64,000 bases of DNA from Trinickia terrae (GTDB taxonomy: Bacteria > Pseudomonadota > Gammaproteobacteria > Burkholderiales > Burkholderiaceae). A program made the translations under genes and the position numbers. The notes under the pieces are model-generated. The model saw only the letters and a program-made list of their open reading frames with translations, searched no databases and was not told the DNA's origin. Within the stretch, counting starts at the first letter, position 1. Every line of letters starts with the position of its first letter. The stretch is from assembly GCF_005144415.1 (NCBI RefSeq), contig NZ_SWJE01000001.1, positions 310,001 to 374,000 on the forward strand, in the 5' to 3' direction. This document shows positions 1-11,904 of the stretch, piece by piece.

Positions 1-812
1 GCGGGGTGCCCGGCTTCGCGGCGGATCAGCATCCATCCGAACACCAGCGTGGCCGCGACGGCCGCGAGCACGAGGCGCGTATCGGCGCGCTGCGCGGCGC
101 CGCCGAGCGCGAGGATCAGCGCGGCAAACGTGACGACGTTCAGGAGCGCCGCGCCGACATCGAAGTGGTGCTTGCCGCGCGGCGTGTGCGGCAGCGACGG
201 TATACCGAATGCCAGCGCCGCGAGCCCGATCGGCACGTTCACGACGAAGAGCCACGGCCAGTTGGCGAGCGACAGGATCAGCGACGCCACCGTCGGCCCC
301 ACCGCGAACGACACCCCGACGATGAGCGCGTTGAGCCCGACGCCGCGTCCGAGCCGATGCGGCGGATAGATGAAGCGGATCAGCGCGATGTTGACGCTCA
401 TGATCGCGCTCGCGCCGAGCCCTTGGAGCACGCGCGCGCCGGCCAGCGCCGGCAGCGATGACGCGAGGCCGCAGACGAGCGACGCTCCCGTGAAGATCGC
501 GACTCCCGCGATATAGATGCGCCGGTGGCCGACGATGTCGCCGAGCGCCGCGAGCGGCAGCAAGGTGGCGACCATCGCGAGCTGATAGGCGTTGACGATC
601 CAGACCGACGAGGCCGGCGCGGCGTGAAGGTCGGCGGCGATGGCCGGCAGGGCGGTGTTGGCGATCGCGGTGTCGAGGGTGGCGAGCGCGACGGCGAGCA
701 TGATCGCGGCGAGCGCGCGCTTGTCGCGCGCGGTCATCGGGGCATCGACAGGGAAGCCGGCTGGCGCGCGGGCCGCGTTCGCCGCGGCGTTCGGAGGGAT
801 GTTGTTCTGCAC
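1..812 (-). CDS. MFS drug-efflux transporter, DHA2 (EmrB/QacA) family, C-terminus outside window
   Basis: Inner-membrane proton-driven exporter. The visible N-terminal ~270 residues hold a chain of hydrophobic helices with the DHA2 hallmarks: LDTAIANTALPAIA in TM1, a GDIVGHRR loop between TM2 and TM3, RVLQGLGA in TM4, and NWPWLFVVNVPIG after TM5, the typical DHA2 W-R/W-FxxNxPxG signature. The gene runs off the left edge, so 14-TM length cannot be confirmed. I chose the GTG at 812, which gives an Asn/Ala/Pro-rich cytoplasmic lead; an ATG at 737 just before TARDKRAL is an alternative start. Neither has a strong Shine-Dalgarno. The substrate cannot be told from sequence. The gene is divergent from the NIPSNAP-like gene to its right. 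Confidence 0.85.
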   Translation of the reverse strand, partial: MQNNIPPNAAANAARAPAGFPVDAPMTARDKRALAAIMLAVALATLDTAIANTALPAIAADLHAAPASSVWIVNAYQLAMVATLLPLAALGDIVGHRRIYIAGVAIFTGASLVCGLASSLPALAGARVLQGLGASAIMSVNIALIRFIYPPHRLGRGVGLNALIVGVSFAVGPTVASLILSLANWPWLFVVNVPIGLAALAFGIPSLPHTPRGKHHFDVGAALLNVVTFAALILALGGAAQRADTRLVLAAVAATLVFGWMLIRREAGHP

Positions 813-1014
813 GTTTGAGCGTCTTGGGGCGTGGGCGGACGTGCGCCGAATCGAAGGCATGCTGCGGCGCATCGAGCGATTGTTGCAGAGTCGCGGGGAG
901 CGTGCAGAAGGCGCTTTCCAATTGGCTTGCGGGTGGATTTTGATTGGCTTGCAAAAAGGCCGATGCCGGTTTGGTGCGTTAAGCTACGCATCCGCAACCG
1001 ACCCAGGAGTGACC

Positions 1015-1320
1015 GTGATCACCTGCTATCTGCGCTATGTCGTCGATCCCGCCAAGCTGAAGGAGTTCGAGCACTACGGACGCATGTGGATTCCGCTCGT
1101 CGAGCGCTTCGGTGGACAGCATCACGGGTACTTCATGCCTTCTGAAGGCGCGAACAATATCGCGCTGGCGCTGTTTTCGTTTCCGTCGCTCGCTGCGTAT
1201 GAGCAGTACCGTCAGAAATCGATGGACGATCCCGATTGCCAGGCAGCGTTCAAGTACGCGGAGGAGACGCGCTGCATTGTCAGCTATGAGCGCAGCTTCT
1301 TTCGTCCGGTGTTTGAGTAG
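1015..1320 (+). CDS. NIPSNAP family protein
   Basis: Small (101 aa) cytoplasmic protein with the dimeric alpha/beta-barrel NIPSNAP pattern: ITCYLRYVVDPAKLKEFE at the start, a mid-section with an SEGANNIALALFSFPSLAAYEQYR motif, and a conserved C-terminal SYERSFFRPV. The family's biochemical role in bacteria is unknown; the fold is shared with antibiotic-biosynthesis-monooxygenase-like proteins. The GTG at 1015 is chosen because AGGAG lies at 1006-1010, five bases upstream, and the homology starts right there; the frame is open further upstream but that part reads as shadow of the opposite-strand transporter. It ends 2 bp from the convergent hmuV stop. Confidence 0.85.
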   Translation: MITCYLRYVVDPAKLKEFEHYGRMWIPLVERFGGQHHGYFMPSEGANNIALALFSFPSLAAYEQYRQKSMDDPDCQAAFKYAEETRCIVSYERSFFRPVFE

Positions 1321-1322
1321 CG

Positions 1323-2165
1323 TCACGCAGGCACGGCCACCGGCGGCGCATCGGCGCCCGCATCGAGCATCCGCACCGAAAACCCGAAGCAGCGTTCGAT
1401 CAGGTCCGGGCGCATCATGTCGCGCGGAGCGCCTTGCGCGAGGATGGCGCCGTCGACGAGCAGCGCGATGCGGTCGGCGTGGCGCGCCGCGAGGTTCGGG
1501 TCGTGCACGATGGCGAGCGCGCCGAGATGCCAGTCGCGTGTCAGCCGGCGCACCGTCGCGAGCAGGTGATGCTGATGCGCGAGATCGAGTGCGGCTGTCG
1601 GTTCGTCGAGCAGGAGATAACGCGGCGCCGGTTTTCCGCCGCAGTTTCGCTCGTCGAACTCGCGTTCTCCCGGCCAAAGCTGGGCGAGTACGCGCGCGAA
1701 TTGCACGCGCGCGCACTCGCCGCCCGAGAGCGTCGTGACGTCGCGTCCCGCCAGCGGCGCGGCGCCCGCGAGTTCCAGCGCCTCGTGCGCGATATCGCGA
1801 TCGCAAACGGCTGGCGCGCTGGCTGGCCGCGCATGCGGATACCGGCCCAGCAGCACGATCTCTTCGACACTGAACGGAAACGCCGGATGCGACGCTTGCG
1901 GCAGCACGGCGCGCAGGCGCGCGAGCCGTTGCGAGCCGATCGCTTGCAGCGCTTCTCCGTTGAGCGTCAGCGTTCCGCGCACGCGCGTGGTTCGCGCAGG
2001 CGCCAGCCCATGGAATTCGCCTGCCAGCGCCTTCATCAGCGTGCTCTTGCCCGCGCCGTTGCGGCCGAGCAGGGCGGTCAGCGCGCCGGGCTCGATGGCG
2101 AGCGACAAGTCTTGCAGGATCGGCGTGGCGCCGTGCGACACGCAAAGTTTGTCGGCCGTCAGCAT
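1323..2165 (-). CDS. hmuV: Haem ABC transporter ATP-binding protein HmuV
   Basis: Cytoplasmic ATPase that powers haem import through HmuU. The 280-aa protein has Walker [10 protein letters not shown] (residues 34-42), the ABC signature LSGGE, Walker B YLLLDEP and the switch His in AIVHD. A ~15-residue acidic/Gly insert (around GEREFDERN) lies between the signature helix and Walker B, as often seen in Burkholderia HmuV. The ATG at 2165 is preceded by AGGAG at 11-nt spacing; longer in-frame starts would overlap hmuU. It is the last gene of the haem operon, 58 bp after hmuU. Confidence 0.93.
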   Translation of the reverse strand: MLTADKLCVSHGATPILQDLSLAIEPGALTALLGRNGAGKSTLMKALAGEFHGLAPARTTRVRGTLTLNGEALQAIGSQRLARLRAVLPQASHPAFPFSVEEIVLLGRYPHARPASAPAVCDRDIAHEALELAGAAPLAGRDVTTLSGGECARVQFARVLAQLWPGEREFDERNCGGKPAPRYLLLDEPTAALDLAHQHHLLATVRRLTRDWHLGALAIVHDPNLAARHADRIALLVDGAILAQGAPRDMMRPDLIERCFGFSVRMLDAGADAPPVAVPA

Positions 2166-2223
2166 GGCGAGTGCGGCTCCTGTTCGTTCGTCGAAGGATG
2201 CGGCCCGGCACTGCATTGCCGGT

Positions 2224-3327
2224 TCACAAGCCGAGGCGGCTGCGGCTTTTCCACAGCAGCGCAAGAAAGAAAGGCGCGCCAAGCAGTGCCGTCAGAATGC
2301 CGAGAGGCACTTCCGCCGGGGCGGCGAGCGTGCGCGCGGCGAGGTCGGCGAGCACCGTGAGCGATGCGCCGAGCAGCATCGCGCCGGGCATCACGACACG
2401 CTGATCGGGGCCGCAGGCGAGCCGCACGCAATGCGGCGCGACGAGCCCGATAAAGCCGATCGCCCCCGTGCAGGACACCAGCGCACCGACGCACATCGCC
2501 GATGCGACGAGCACGCTGTGCTTGACCGCGTAGACGGGCACGCCGAGATGCAGCGCTTCGGTCTCGCCGAGTTGGAGCGCGTTGAGCGCATTGCGCTGGC
2601 GATAAAGCCAGGCGGTGCCGAGCAAGCCGAGCGGCAGCACCGCGCCGAGCATCCCCCATTGCGCGCCGCCCAGGCTGCCGAGGCTCCAGAACGTGAGGGA
2701 ACGCAATTGCGCATCGTCGGCGACGTAGGTGAGCAGGCCGATCGCCGCGCCCGTGAGCGCGTTGATGGCGATGCCCGCGAGCAGCAGCAGCGGCAACGCG
2801 AGCCGTCCCCGCGACGTGGCCAGCCGATAGACGAGCGCGGCGACCGCGAGCGCGCCCGCGAATGCCGCGACAGGCAGCCAGCCGAGAGCGGCAGGCGCGG
2901 CGAACAAGAGCGGGCCGAGCACGATCAGCGTCGAGGCGCCGAGCGCCGCGCCGCTCGACACGCCGATCAAGCCGGGATCGGCGAGCGGATTGCGAAAGAG
3001 CGCCTGCAGCGCGCTGCCTGCCGCGCCGAAGCCGATGCCGACCAGCACCGCGAGCAGCACGCGCGGCAAGCGGATGTTCAGGATGACGGAGCGGATTTGC
3101 TGAAGCGCCTCGTTTTGCGTGTTTGCCGGATCGGCTGCGAGCGCCGTTAGAACCTCTATCGGCGTGACGCGGTACGCGCCGATGCAGACGGCGGCCAGCA
3201 TCGACGCCGTGAGCAGCACGGCGAGCGCCGCAAGCATGACGCTCGCGGCACGGCGTCGGCGTGCCGCGAGTCCGTCCGGTGCGGGGAGCGGGTCTCGCAT
3301 GAATGGCCTGCGGGGTTTCGTCGACAT
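2224..3327 (-). CDS. hmuU: Haem ABC transporter permease HmuU (FecCD family)
   Basis: Inner-membrane channel subunit for haem. The 367-aa sequence has a basic cytoplasmic lead (~30 residues), then about ten hydrophobic helices typical of the FecCD/BtuC family. Recognisable blocks are [46 protein letters not shown] split over TM2-TM3, the [24 protein letters not shown] loop, and [16 protein letters not shown] before the last helices, which contacts the ATPase. Length is normal for the family. The start at 3327 lies 4 bp after the hmuT stop, implying translational coupling. Confidence 0.94.
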   Translation of the reverse strand: MSTKPRRPFMRDPLPAPDGLAARRRRAASVMLAALAVLLTASMLAAVCIGAYRVTPIEVLTALAADPANTQNEALQQIRSVILNIRLPRVLLAVLVGIGFGAAGSALQALFRNPLADPGLIGVSSGAALGASTLIVLGPLLFAAPAALGWLPVAAFAGALAVAALVYRLATSRGRLALPLLLLAGIAINALTGAAIGLLTYVADDAQLRSLTFWSLGSLGGAQWGMLGAVLPLGLLGTAWLYRQRNALNALQLGETEALHLGVPVYAVKHSVLVASAMCVGALVSCTGAIGFIGLVAPHCVRLACGPDQRVVMPGAMLLGASLTVLADLAARTLAAPAEVPLGILTALLGAPFFLALLWKSRSRLGL

Positions 3328-3331
3328 GGCG

Positions 3332-4300
3332 TCACGCTGCGGTCAGCTTCTGGTTCAACGCCGCGACCGCTGCCGGCAAGCGCGGCCCGAAGCCGAGCAG
3401 GAACAGCGCATCGAGCGAGACGAGGCGCTGCGCGCGGCCGGCGGGTGTCTCGGCGAAACCGGGCGCCGTGAAGAGCGCTTGCGCCGAGCCGGCCGCCGCT
3501 AGTCCTTCGCCGGTGGTCAGCACGACGTCGGGCGCTGCCGCGATCAGTGCTTCTGCCGTCAACGGCCGGTAGCCCGCGAAGCCTTGCATCACGTTGCGAG
3601 CGCCGGCATAGGCGAGCATCGCGTCGGCAGCGGTGCGCTGTCCGGCGACGAGTGCTTGATTGCCCGTGTGGTTCAGCACGAACAGTACCCGTGGGGCTTT
3701 GCCCGTGCGAGCCGCTTGCGCGAGCGGCGATGCGGCCACCGCCGCTCGCGTCGCTTGCCATTCGCTGTCGAAGCGGGCGAGGAGCGATGTGCCGGCGCCG
3801 TGCGCATCGAGCGCGCCGGCAATGCCGTTTATCTTCATGCGTACCGTATCGGCATCGTGGCCTTCGGCAAACGATCGCACGGCAACCCCCGCGCTCTTGA
3901 CTTGCGACAGCGCTGCGGGCGGCCCCGCTTCGGCCGATGCGAGCACGAGATCGGGCCGAAGCGAAAGCAGCCCTTCCGCCGACAGCGCCCGTTGATATCC
4001 GATCTTCGGCAGCTTGCGCGCGGCGTCCGGATAGGTGCAGGTCGTATCAGCGCCCACGAGCCTCGCCTGCGCGTTCAGCGCGTAGACGATCTCGGCGAGC
4101 GCGCCGCCGATGACGACGACGCGCCGGGCGTCGCTACGCCGGGCGTCGGCGCCTGGAGCCTTCACGTGCTGCGGCCCGGCCGCGATTGCGCGGCCTGCGG
4201 CGGCCAGGCTGCTCACGCCGCTCACACACAGCGCGAGCGCCACAGTGCCCGAACTGCCGATGAAAGCACGCCGTCCGCGATTCACGACAGCCCCGCTCAT
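3332..4300 (-). CDS. hmuT: Periplasmic haem-binding protein HmuT
   Basis: Class III periplasmic binding protein that delivers haem to HmuUV. The N-terminus carries a twin-arginine-like motif (GRRAFIG) followed by a hydrophobic stretch ending in Ala residues, so export may use Tat; there is no lipobox. The mature part has the HmuT/ShuT pattern: VVVIGGALAEIVYAL, GADTTCTYPDAARKLPKIGYQRALSAEG, LRPDLVLAS, and GNQALVAGQRTAADAML before the C-lobe, and ends LFLLGFGPRLPAAVAAL. The tyrosine of the IGYQR segment is the expected haem ligand. The ATG at 4300 overlaps the hmuS stop (ATGA). Confidence 0.92.
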   Translation of the reverse strand: MSGAVVNRGRRAFIGSSGTVALALCVSGVSSLAAAGRAIAAGPQHVKAPGADARRSDARRVVVIGGALAEIVYALNAQARLVGADTTCTYPDAARKLPKIGYQRALSAEGLLSLRPDLVLASAEAGPPAALSQVKSAGVAVRSFAEGHDADTVRMKINGIAGALDAHGAGTSLLARFDSEWQATRAAVAASPLAQAARTGKAPRVLFVLNHTGNQALVAGQRTAADAMLAYAGARNVMQGFAGYRPLTAEALIAAAPDVVLTTGEGLAAAGSAQALFTAPGFAETPAGRAQRLVSLDALFLLGFGPRLPAAVAALNQKLTAA

Positions 4301-5394
4301 GCCGACGCCTCGCTGCCGTCGAGAACCGGCAGGCTGGCCGCCAGTACACGCCACGCTTCGAGCTCCGGCTCGCCGGGCTTGCGTGCGCCGAACAGCATCG
4401 CGATGTTCTCGCCATTCGCATCGAAAAGCTCCAGCGACGTGACGATCCCATCGCTCGTCGGCTTCTTCACGACCCACGCCTGAGCGATCAGGTCTTCACG
4501 CAAATGCAGGTTGAAACCGGGATCGAGCACGTTCAGCCACGGCCCCATCGTGCGTATCGTCTGCACCGGCCCGGTGTGGATCTGGATCATGCCGTGATTG
4601 CCGGCGAAGACCATGATCGGCAGTTGCGTTGCCGCTGCGCTTTCGAGCACGAGCCTCAGCGAATCCGCGGCAACCGGCTGCGCGAAGCCGCGCTCGGCAA
4701 GCCGCAGCGCCTGGGTGCGCGCCAGACCGAACTTGCGCAGCATGCCGAAGAACTGATGCGTGTCGGTCATCGCGGCCCAGGCCGCGTGAAAGCCGCGGAC
4801 GTCGAGCTCGCCGTCGGGACGCACGGGCGCAGGTTCCCGGGCGGCGGCGACGTCGAGCCCCGCGGCCTGCTCTGGCATGCGCCGGCGTTCGACGAACGCG
4901 TCGAACGCTGCGTGGTCGCTATGTGCGCGCAGGAACACCTTGTGCACGGCGTGGCCTTGCGCGTCGAAGAATTGCAGGCTCTTCATCGTGCCGCGCCCGG
5001 TTTCCTCGCGCACGGCGAATCCCGAAGCCCAGTTGTTGTAGAAGATCCGCAGATCGATTGCGCTGCCGAGCGCGAGGCCGACCGGGCCATCGTGGCTCAT
5101 CTGCTCGAATGGCCCGTCTTTTTCGTGCACGGCGGCTTCGTTGCGCGTGAGCGCCATCACGGAGCCGAGCGTCGGCATCTCTTCGAACAGCTCGACGAAG
5201 TTCGATTCGAGCCGCACGACATGCTCGCCGACGAACGCCGCCAGCGCTTCGGCTTCGCTTACGCCGAGCGCCTGCGCGGCTTCGCGGTTGCGCAGCTTCT
5301 GCTCCTGCTTGAGGCGCAGGAAGTCCTCGCGCAGCAGATGCGGCGCACGGCGCGCCCGGTTGGTGAAAGCTGCGGTAGCGTTGGTATTCAACAT
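4297..5394 (-). CDS. hmuS: Haemin-degrading/trafficking factor HmuS (ChuX/HutX-like duplicated domain)
   Basis: Cytoplasmic haem-handling protein of the HemS/ChuS family, which accepts haem from the ABC importer and in some members cleaves it. The 365-aa protein has the two tandem HemS repeats: residues ~20-180 (HVVRLESNFVELFEEMPTLG, DLRIFYNNWASGFAV, KSLQFFDAQGHAVHKVF) and ~205-355 (FFGMLRKFGLARTQALRLA, IQIHTGPVQTIR, TSLELFDANGENIAMLFGAR). The ATG at 5394 has AAGGAG six bases upstream; a longer frame to 5436 lacks support. It overlaps hmuT by 4 bp. Confidence 0.93.
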   Translation of the reverse strand: MLNTNATAAFTNRARRAPHLLREDFLRLKQEQKLRNREAAQALGVSEAEALAAFVGEHVVRLESNFVELFEEMPTLGSVMALTRNEAAVHEKDGPFEQMSHDGPVGLALGSAIDLRIFYNNWASGFAVREETGRGTMKSLQFFDAQGHAVHKVFLRAHSDHAAFDAFVERRRMPEQAAGLDVAAAREPAPVRPDGELDVRGFHAAWAAMTDTHQFFGMLRKFGLARTQALRLAERGFAQPVAADSLRLVLESAAATQLPIMVFAGNHGMIQIHTGPVQTIRTMGPWLNVLDPGFNLHLREDLIAQAWVVKKPTSDGIVTSLELFDANGENIAMLFGARKPGEPELEAWRVLAASLPVLDGSEASA

Positions 5395-5469
5395 GCCAAA
5401 CTCCTTATCTTGTATACCGGATAAAAAATGAACCATGCGCGGCCGGATGCGAAAGCGGCCAACGCGGCA

Positions 5470-7794
5470 TCAGAAGTCGATCTTCATGCTCACCGAGACG
5501 TTGCGGCCCGGCGCGGTGTAGGCGTCGAGGACCGGCGACGATTGCGCGATGCCGCGCACGTCCGACCAGTTCCAATACTTGCGGTCGAACAGGTTGTAGA
5601 TGCCGAGATAGGCGATCACGTGCCTGGTGAAGCGATAGCCGCCGCGCAGGTCGACGACGAACGAAGAGGGCGGCGCGAAGCAGGGGATCGGCTGGCGGCG
5701 CGCGTCGACGCACAGATCGGAGGAAATGTCGCTCTGGCTCTTCGCCAGTTGGAACAGCAGGTCTCCTTGCACGAACCAGCGCTCGCCCGGCTCGTAGCGC
5801 ACGCCGAGCGCCGCGGAGAACGGGTTGACCGTGTTGAGCGGCTGGTTCGGGCCGCCGTCGTTTTGCGTCGTGCCCTTCGTATACGCCATGGCCGTCTTGA
5901 GCGTGATGCCGTCGGGCATCACCCACTCGGCGCGTCCTTCGACGCCGTGAATGCGCGCCTTCGCGAAGTTCACGTACTGATAGACGAGCGGGTTCGCCGC
6001 CGTGCCCGCGCCGCTCACCGTTCGTTGTGTGATGAAGTCGCGATAGCGGCCGTCGAAGGCTGCAGTGCTGTAGCTGATCGGGCCGTAGCCGGTGCCGAGC
6101 TTGCCGCGCAAGCCGATTTCGATCGTGTCGCTGGTTTCTGGCTTCAGGTCAGGATTGCCGATCGACGTATAGCCGTAGATCGGATTCGCGAAGCTGTTGT
6201 TGACCTGGCCGGGCGTCGGTGTGCGGAAGCCGTGTGCATATTGCGCGTAGGGGATCAGCGCGGGCGATACCTGATACAGCACCGCAAGCCGCGGCGAGAG
6301 CGCATGGTCGCTCGTCGACACCGGGTTGCCGCTGTAGAGCGGATCGCCGGTGCGCGGGCTCAGCCGGTAGGCGTCGAAGCGCAGGCCAGGCGTCACGGTG
6401 AGCTTGCCGTAGCCGATCTCGTCCTGCACGAAGGCGCCGAGCAAGGTGTAGTCGGTATCGGGAAACGCCTTGTTCGGGAACGCAGCCTCGCCGACACCGG
6501 GCACCGTGCCGTTGCGCAGGTTCGTCACGCGGTCGAAGCTGCCGTCGCCGCCGTAGACGAGCTTGTGCCGAAGCGGCCCCGTCGTGAACGCGCTTTCGGC
6601 AAACGCCGAGCCGCCGACGACTTTCTCCGCGTATGTGTTGTAGCGCGTGCGCGATGCCGAGTTGCCACGGATCTCGTTCGAGAACTGATGCTGATAGGAA
6701 TCCTGATAATAAAGCTGAAAATGAGCTGCCTGGAGGTATCGATTGGCGTCGTCGCCGTAGTCGTAATCGAGGCTGTAGCGGTTGCGCTCGAGCTTGTTGC
6801 TGTCGGTCAGGCTAAGAGTGGTCGGCGGATTGATCGCCGACAGCACGTTCGTGTCGATGCGTTGGCGCACGGTCTCGGCGGTGAGCTTGATCGAGTCGTG
6901 CGCGGTCGGTTTCACTACGAGCTTGCCGAGCAGCGATTCCGAGTAGGTGTCTTGCGGATTGGCGGTCGCGCGCAGCGTGCTGGCCGAGTCGTTCGAGCCT
7001 TTGGTTTCGGTCTCGTGGCCACGGCGGCCGTCCGCGATGATCATCCCTTGCACCGTCTCGTTGCCGCCGGCCGCGGACGCCGTGCCGCCGAAGCTGCGGT
7101 CCGCCGACGCGTAGCTCGGGCGAAACGCGAAGTAGGTTTTTTTGCCGTAGATGCCTAGCAGGTCCTGCGGATCCTTGGTAATGAAGTTCACCGCGCCCGT
7201 CAGCCCGTCGCTGCCGTAGAGCGCCGAGGCGGGGCCGCGCAGGATCTCGATGCGCTTGAGCATTTCCATATCCGCGTAGTCGCCGCGGCCCGCTTCGAGC
7301 GGGCCGAAGGAGAACGAGCTCGGCAGACGGATGCCGTCTTCCATCAGCAGGGTGCGGTTTCCTTCGAGGCCGCGGATGTTGATGCTCGAATCGCCGTCGC
7401 GTCCGCCGCCCTGCGCTGCCGACGAAGGGCGGTACGGCGCGCGCCGCACGGTCACGCCGGGCTCGTAGCGCAGGGCGTCCTTGATGTCATTGGCTTGCTG
7501 CTCTTCGATGTCCTCGCTGGTGATGACCGACACGCTCGCCGCCGTGCGGCTGGCCGGCGTCGCAATGCGCGTGGCCGTGACGGTGACCGGGTCGAGCTGA
7601 TCGTTCGTATCGCGGGCAGCGTATAGCGTGGCGGCTTGCGCGGCCTGCGGGCTTGCATCGGCGCCCGATGCGGCAAACGGTGCGGACAGCTGGACGGTTT
7701 CGGCGGGGGCCGCATGCAGGGCGGCCGCATGGACGCCGAACGCGCCGAGGAGCGCGGCGTAGAGCGGACGCCGTGCCGAACGAAGTTGATGCAC
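5470..7794 (-). CDS. hmuR: TonB-dependent haem/haemoglobin outer-membrane receptor
   Basis: Outer-membrane gated channel that takes up haem with TonB-ExbBD energy. The 774-aa precursor has a signal peptide ending near HAAPA, a TonB-box-like DPVTVTATR (about residues 68-76), a plug domain with INIRGLEGNRTLLMEDGIRLP and RIEILRGPASALYGSDGLTGAVNF, and a 22-strand barrel ending with Phe (SVSMKIDF). The barrel contains YAQYAHGFRTPTPGQVNNSF, the FRAP/NPDL region of haem/haemoglobin receptors (HGFRTPT and GNPDLKPETSD). It is the first gene of the haem operon, 75 bp before hmuS, and lies behind a Fur box at 7910-7929. Confidence 0.92.
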   Translation of the reverse strand: MHQLRSARRPLYAALLGAFGVHAAALHAAPAETVQLSAPFAASGADASPQAAQAATLYAARDTNDQLDPVTVTATRIATPASRTAASVSVITSEDIEEQQANDIKDALRYEPGVTVRRAPYRPSSAAQGGGRDGDSSINIRGLEGNRTLLMEDGIRLPSSFSFGPLEAGRGDYADMEMLKRIEILRGPASALYGSDGLTGAVNFITKDPQDLLGIYGKKTYFAFRPSYASADRSFGGTASAAGGNETVQGMIIADGRRGHETETKGSNDSASTLRATANPQDTYSESLLGKLVVKPTAHDSIKLTAETVRQRIDTNVLSAINPPTTLSLTDSNKLERNRYSLDYDYGDDANRYLQAAHFQLYYQDSYQHQFSNEIRGNSASRTRYNTYAEKVVGGSAFAESAFTTGPLRHKLVYGGDGSFDRVTNLRNGTVPGVGEAAFPNKAFPDTDYTLLGAFVQDEIGYGKLTVTPGLRFDAYRLSPRTGDPLYSGNPVSTSDHALSPRLAVLYQVSPALIPYAQYAHGFRTPTPGQVNNSFANPIYGYTSIGNPDLKPETSDTIEIGLRGKLGTGYGPISYSTAAFDGRYRDFITQRTVSGAGTAANPLVYQYVNFAKARIHGVEGRAEWVMPDGITLKTAMAYTKGTTQNDGGPNQPLNTVNPFSAALGVRYEPGERWFVQGDLLFQLAKSQSDISSDLCVDARRQPIPCFAPPSSFVVDLRGGYRFTRHVIAYLGIYNLFDRKYWNWSDVRGIAQSSPVLDAYTAPGRNVSVSMKIDF

Positions 7795-7909
7795 GAAAGG
7801 TTCTCCCAGTCACGAATGAATCGAAAAGCTGGCTGGGCGAACGTGATGCCTGGCTGGCGTGGCGGCCCGCATTGTCGATGCGGGCGCTGCTGAATGAGAA
7901 AGAAAGTGT

Positions 7910-7929
7910 AATGAGAGTTATTCTCAATT
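7910..7929 (-). promoter_or_regulatory. Fur box upstream of the haem operon
   Basis: Inverted repeat AATGAGAGTTATTCTCAATT, close to the Fur-box consensus of dyad GATAAT/ATTATC-type hexamers, sits 116 bp upstream of the receptor ATG in an AT-rich patch. Iron repression of the hmu operon is established in relatives; binding here is inferred from the motif and position. Confidence 0.75.
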
Positions 7930-8042
7930 GCAAGAAAAACGAAAGGTATTGGTCTACCCCAAAAAATCTCATCAACCGCAACTAACGGTCAGCCCCGGGG
8001 CCGCCATACGAGCACCAGCGCCGGCGCAACGTCATGATGCGA

Positions 8043-8270
8043 TCACGCAAACGAAGAGAGCAGGATCGATAGGTGCCTGACATGGGCCTTGAACGCATCG
8101 AGTGTCTCGCGCTCGCTCGACGAGCTCAGATGCGGCAATTCCGATAATTCGACCTGCGCCTGGAATTCGTCGGCGGCCTTGCTGCGCATCTCGGGAGGCA
8201 GCGAGCGGATCAGCGAGATGATCAGCAGTTCTTGCGCGTGAATCATGCCTAACGTCGAGTGCGTGTTCAT
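8043..8270 (-). CDS. Conserved small hypothetical protein
   Basis: A 75-aa soluble, probably helical protein (MNTHSTLGMIHAQELLIISL start; Leu-rich helices; acidic ELSELPHLSSSSERETLD centre; C-terminal AHVRHLSILLSSF). No family recognised. The ATG at 8270 has GGAGG five bases upstream, and an upstream extension of the frame lacks a good ribosome site. Codon use is like its neighbours. It stands alone between the haem operon promoter and the divergent glycogen phosphorylase gene, with 235 bp to the latter. Confidence 0.65.
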   Translation of the reverse strand: MNTHSTLGMIHAQELLIISLIRSLPPEMRSKAADEFQAQVELSELPHLSSSSERETLDAFKAHVRHLSILLSSFA

Positions 8271-8505
8271 GCTGGCCTCCGTTTGAACGTCCCGCGCGAG
8301 CACGCAAGCGTGCATCGCATGTGCACTTTCTATACTAGGCCCGAAGGCAGCAACCGCCAACGCGCACCACATCTGCGCATCGATGTAACAGCGCGCAAGT
8401 GTCGTGGTGCTGTCGCCTTATCTGCGGAAAATGGCGTAACCTGATTGTTCCTTTGCCTGTGCGGCGCGCTCCACCGCGTGCCGCAACGCTTACAAGGAGG
8501 CTTCG

Positions 8506-10971
<2,466 letters not shown>

Positions 10972-11032
10972 GCGCGCGTCGCGCCAGTGGTGTGGAGAGG
11001 GCGGTTTGCGCCCTGACGGCGGATCATCACCC

Positions 11033-11260
11033 TCACGGGGCGCTATGGTGCCCGCCCTTGGCGCGAACCGCGCCGATGGTGGCTTGCGAGAGGCTGCGCG
11101 TGAGCGCGGCGATGACGGCATCGAGCGGGCGCGATTCGACTTCGAGGCGAAAGGTCACGCTTTCACGGAGCTTATCGATCGTGACGACGTAGAGGCGCAG
11201 GTCGTCGCCGAGCGCGCTGTGCAGCGCGCGGCGCGCAATGCTGGAGGAGCCGGCCGGCAC
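11033..11260 (-). CDS. Small hypothetical protein, ACT-like pattern
   Basis: Frame of ~75 codons with strongly GC-biased third positions, so it looks truly coding. The text has an alternating strand/helix rhythm (RLYVVTIDKLRESVTFRLEV, then SRPLDAVIAALTRSLSQATIG) reminiscent of small ACT-type regulatory domains; that resemblance is my reading, not a firm family call. The only plausible start is GTG at 11260, but coding-like codons continue upstream to about 11300 with no ATG, so the start is uncertain and the N-terminus may be damaged. It lies 96 bp downstream of the DUF6232-like gene, same strand, and is convergent with glgP. Confidence 0.45.
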   Translation of the reverse strand: MPAGSSSIARRALHSALGDDLRLYVVTIDKLRESVTFRLEVESRPLDAVIAALTRSLSQATIGAVRAKGGHHSAP

Positions 11261-11356
11261 GGTGACGTCGAGCGATACGCACGAGGCGCGCCGTTGCGGC
11301 TTGCGCGTGCTGAACGGGCGTGCGGTTGTCGTGCGGCGCGCCAGCCGCGATCGCGA

Positions 11357-11743
11357 TCACTGCCGGGCGGCTGCGTTTTCGATGGCCGTTTTCAGAACCT
11401 GGTCTACGCGCTGCACGAATTCGAGGTCGGGGCTCGAGAGTGCCTCGCGTTCGCCGGCGGCGGTCGCGACCATCAGCCGGTGGGTGATGTCCTGCGTGAA
11501 CCACGCCAGCACGCCGACGACGAACATCATGACGCCGAGCGTAAGCCCCGCGCCTGAACGGAAGATTCCACCAGCCACGGCGCCGGCGAGGCCGATAAGG
11601 GAGAGCGTGAGCGGCAGCGCCTTATTTTTCTGGATCGTGACGATCCGCGTGCGGTGGATCTCGCGCAGGGCAAAGACCTGTCCGGCGGCACTGAGCCCGT
11701 TGCGCGTGATCGTGACGCCGCGTTCGTTGAAAGCGTTATCCAT
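11357..11743 (-). CDS. DUF6232-like small membrane protein
   Basis: A 128-aa protein with a ~50-residue N-terminal beta-rich cytoplasmic part (ERGVTITRNGLSAAGQVFAL, REIHRTRIVTIQKNK), two adjacent transmembrane helices (about 48-65 and 70-87: LPLTLSLIGLAGAVAGGIF, GLTLGVMMFVVGVLAWF) and a C-terminal soluble tail with EREALSSPDLEFVQRVDQVLKTAIENA. This layout matches the DUF6232 family (function unknown); the assignment is from memory of the pattern. ATG at 11743 chosen; a TTG 12 bases upstream is possible. Neither has a clear Shine-Dalgarno. Confidence 0.7.
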   Translation of the reverse strand: MDNAFNERGVTITRNGLSAAGQVFALREIHRTRIVTIQKNKALPLTLSLIGLAGAVAGGIFRSGAGLTLGVMMFVVGVLAWFTQDITHRLMVATAAGEREALSSPDLEFVQRVDQVLKTAIENAAARQ

Positions 11744-11904
11744 CGGCAAAGACAAGCGGTGTTGAAAGCGCGCAGCGTATCAGACTCTGCGGAGAGACGC
11801 CGGGCGCGGGCCGAATACTGTGGCACATGGCCGCACCGCGGGTTTGTATCGAAGAAGAGAAGCGGGGCATGCCGCGGCGGCGCGTGCCCGGGCGGCAAAT
11901 CCTG

